A stretch of DNA of 5,899 nucleotides, taken from assembly GCA_937860195.1 (NCBI GenBank), contig CALMBN010000216.1:1-5899 (forward strand), given 5' to 3'. Source of the stretch: an uncultured Novosphingobium sp. (GTDB lineage Bacteria > Pseudomonadota > Alphaproteobacteria > Sphingomonadales > Sphingomonadaceae). This document shows positions 5,298 through 5,899 of this stretch, piece by piece. Both the position numbers and the translations under genes were made by a program. Under the pieces are notes generated by a model, which ran no database searches, had not been told where the DNA came from, and was given only the letters and a program-made list of their open reading frames with translations. How positions within the stretch are numbered: position 1 is the stretch's first letter; the number at the start of each line of letters is the position of its first letter.

Positions 5298-5899
5298 ATG
5301 GAATACGTCTCGACCCGCGGAAGCGCTCCGGTGCTTGATTTTGAAGGCGCAACGCTGGCAGGCCTCGCCAGCGACGGTGGGCTTTATGTGCCGCGTGCGT
5401 GGCCGCGCTTCGCTGAGGCTGAAATCGCGGCGATGGCCGGGCTGCCCTATGCCGAATTGGCCGCGCGGATCATGCAGCCGTTCGTGGGCGATTGCCTGAC
5501 TCCGGAACGTCTCCGCGAGCTGACCGCCGCTGCCTACGGCAGGTTTGCGCATAAGGCAGTGACGCCGCTCAGGCAGCTGGATCAGCAGAACTGGCTGCTC
5601 GAACTGTTCCATGGGCCAACGCTGGCGTTCAAGGACGTCGCGCTGCAACTCTTGGGCCTGCTGTTCGAGGAATTCCTCGGGCGGGGCGGCGATCCGTTGA
5701 CGATTGTCGGCGCGACTTCAGGCGATACCGGCTCGGCGGCGATTGATGCGGTGGCGGGCCGGTCGCGGATAGAGATTTTCATGCTGCACCCCAAGGGGCG
5801 GGTGAGCGATGTGCAGCGCCGCCAGATGACCACTGTGCTGGCCCCCAATGTTCACAACATTGCGATCGAAGGCACCTTTGATGATGCCCAGGCGATGGT
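5298..5899 (+). CDS. thrC: Threonine synthase, N-terminal part, cut by the window edge
   Basis: The first 200 residues of threonine synthase, the PLP enzyme that converts O-phosphohomoserine to threonine and phosphate in the cytoplasm. The N terminus MEYVSTRG and the GLASDGGLYVP segment are diagnostic. Lys112 in GPTLAFKDVALQ is the PLP Schiff-base lysine, and TSGDTGSAA (140-148) forms the phosphate/PLP-binding loop region. LHPKGRVSDVQRRQM and NIAIEGTFDDAQ continue the family pattern to the edge. The frame has a stop at 5283-5285, so ATG 5298 is the only start consistent with the conserved N terminus. There is no clear Shine-Dalgarno sequence in the C-rich leader. thrC next to SURF1 is a common alphaproteobacterial neighbourhood, but here a 229-base non-coding gap with a repeat element separates them, so it is probably expressed from its own promoter. 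Confidence 0.96.
   Translation, partial: MEYVSTRGSAPVLDFEGATLAGLASDGGLYVPRAWPRFAEAEIAAMAGLPYAELAARIMQPFVGDCLTPERLRELTAAAYGRFAHKAVTPLRQLDQQNWLLELFHGPTLAFKDVALQLLGLLFEEFLGRGGDPLTIVGATSGDTGSAAIDAVAGRSRIEIFMLHPKGRVSDVQRRQMTTVLAPNVHNIAIEGTFDDAQAM

Noticed and set aside
5133..5648. Minus-strand frame of 171 codons across the repeat element and the start of thrC
   Set aside because: It runs through the inverted repeat and antisense to thrC. The peptide HAKAQKRED comes from the repeat itself and is a known kind of spurious product.

Overview
The window is a high-GC chromosomal segment carrying the 3' part of an aa3-type cytochrome c oxidase locus, all genes on the + strand. The order subunit I, heme O synthase, small CoxF-like membrane protein, Cox11/CtaG, subunit III, SURF1, threonine synthase is a familiar alphaproteobacterial arrangement. 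The protein sequences and the style of the intergenic repeats suggest a member of the Sphingomonadales. That assignment is made from memory of similar sequences, without a database search.

Layout: 3-626 is the C-terminal part of ctaD (subunit I; its 5' end lies outside the window), followed at once by an intrinsic terminator (656-684) and a perfect 25-bp inverted repeat (712-776). 805-1764 is an alpha/beta hydrolase of the soluble epoxide hydrolase type that starts at TTG; it is not a usual member of this locus. 1827-4398 is the assembly and subunit block: ctaB, a 43-residue membrane protein overlapping ctaB by ATGA, ctaG, then coxC/ctaE. A second intrinsic terminator (4420-4458) follows coxC, and a SURF1 gene with a non-ATG start begins almost on top of it. 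5069-5297 is non-coding and is dominated by a nested inverted-repeat element of about 150 bp. The 5' part of thrC runs from 5298 off the right edge.

How the genes work together: CtaB farnesylates heme b to heme O, the precursor of heme a. CtaG delivers copper to the CuB site of subunit I. SURF1 assists heme a3 insertion. Subunits I and III are core parts of the proton-pumping oxidase in the inner membrane. The CoxF-like protein is probably an accessory assembly or subunit protein. The hydrolase and thrC have no evident role in oxidase assembly; thrC is a common neighbour of this locus, while the hydrolase looks like an insertion between ctaD and ctaB.

I see no new defence, mobile or enzymatic system. 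The points worth a second look are the two different palindromic repeat elements, the hydrolase placed between a terminator/repeat and ctaB, the terminator-bounded expression units, and the SURF1 start region. No intergenic gap exceeds 300 bases; the largest are 627-804 and 5069-5297, and both are described.
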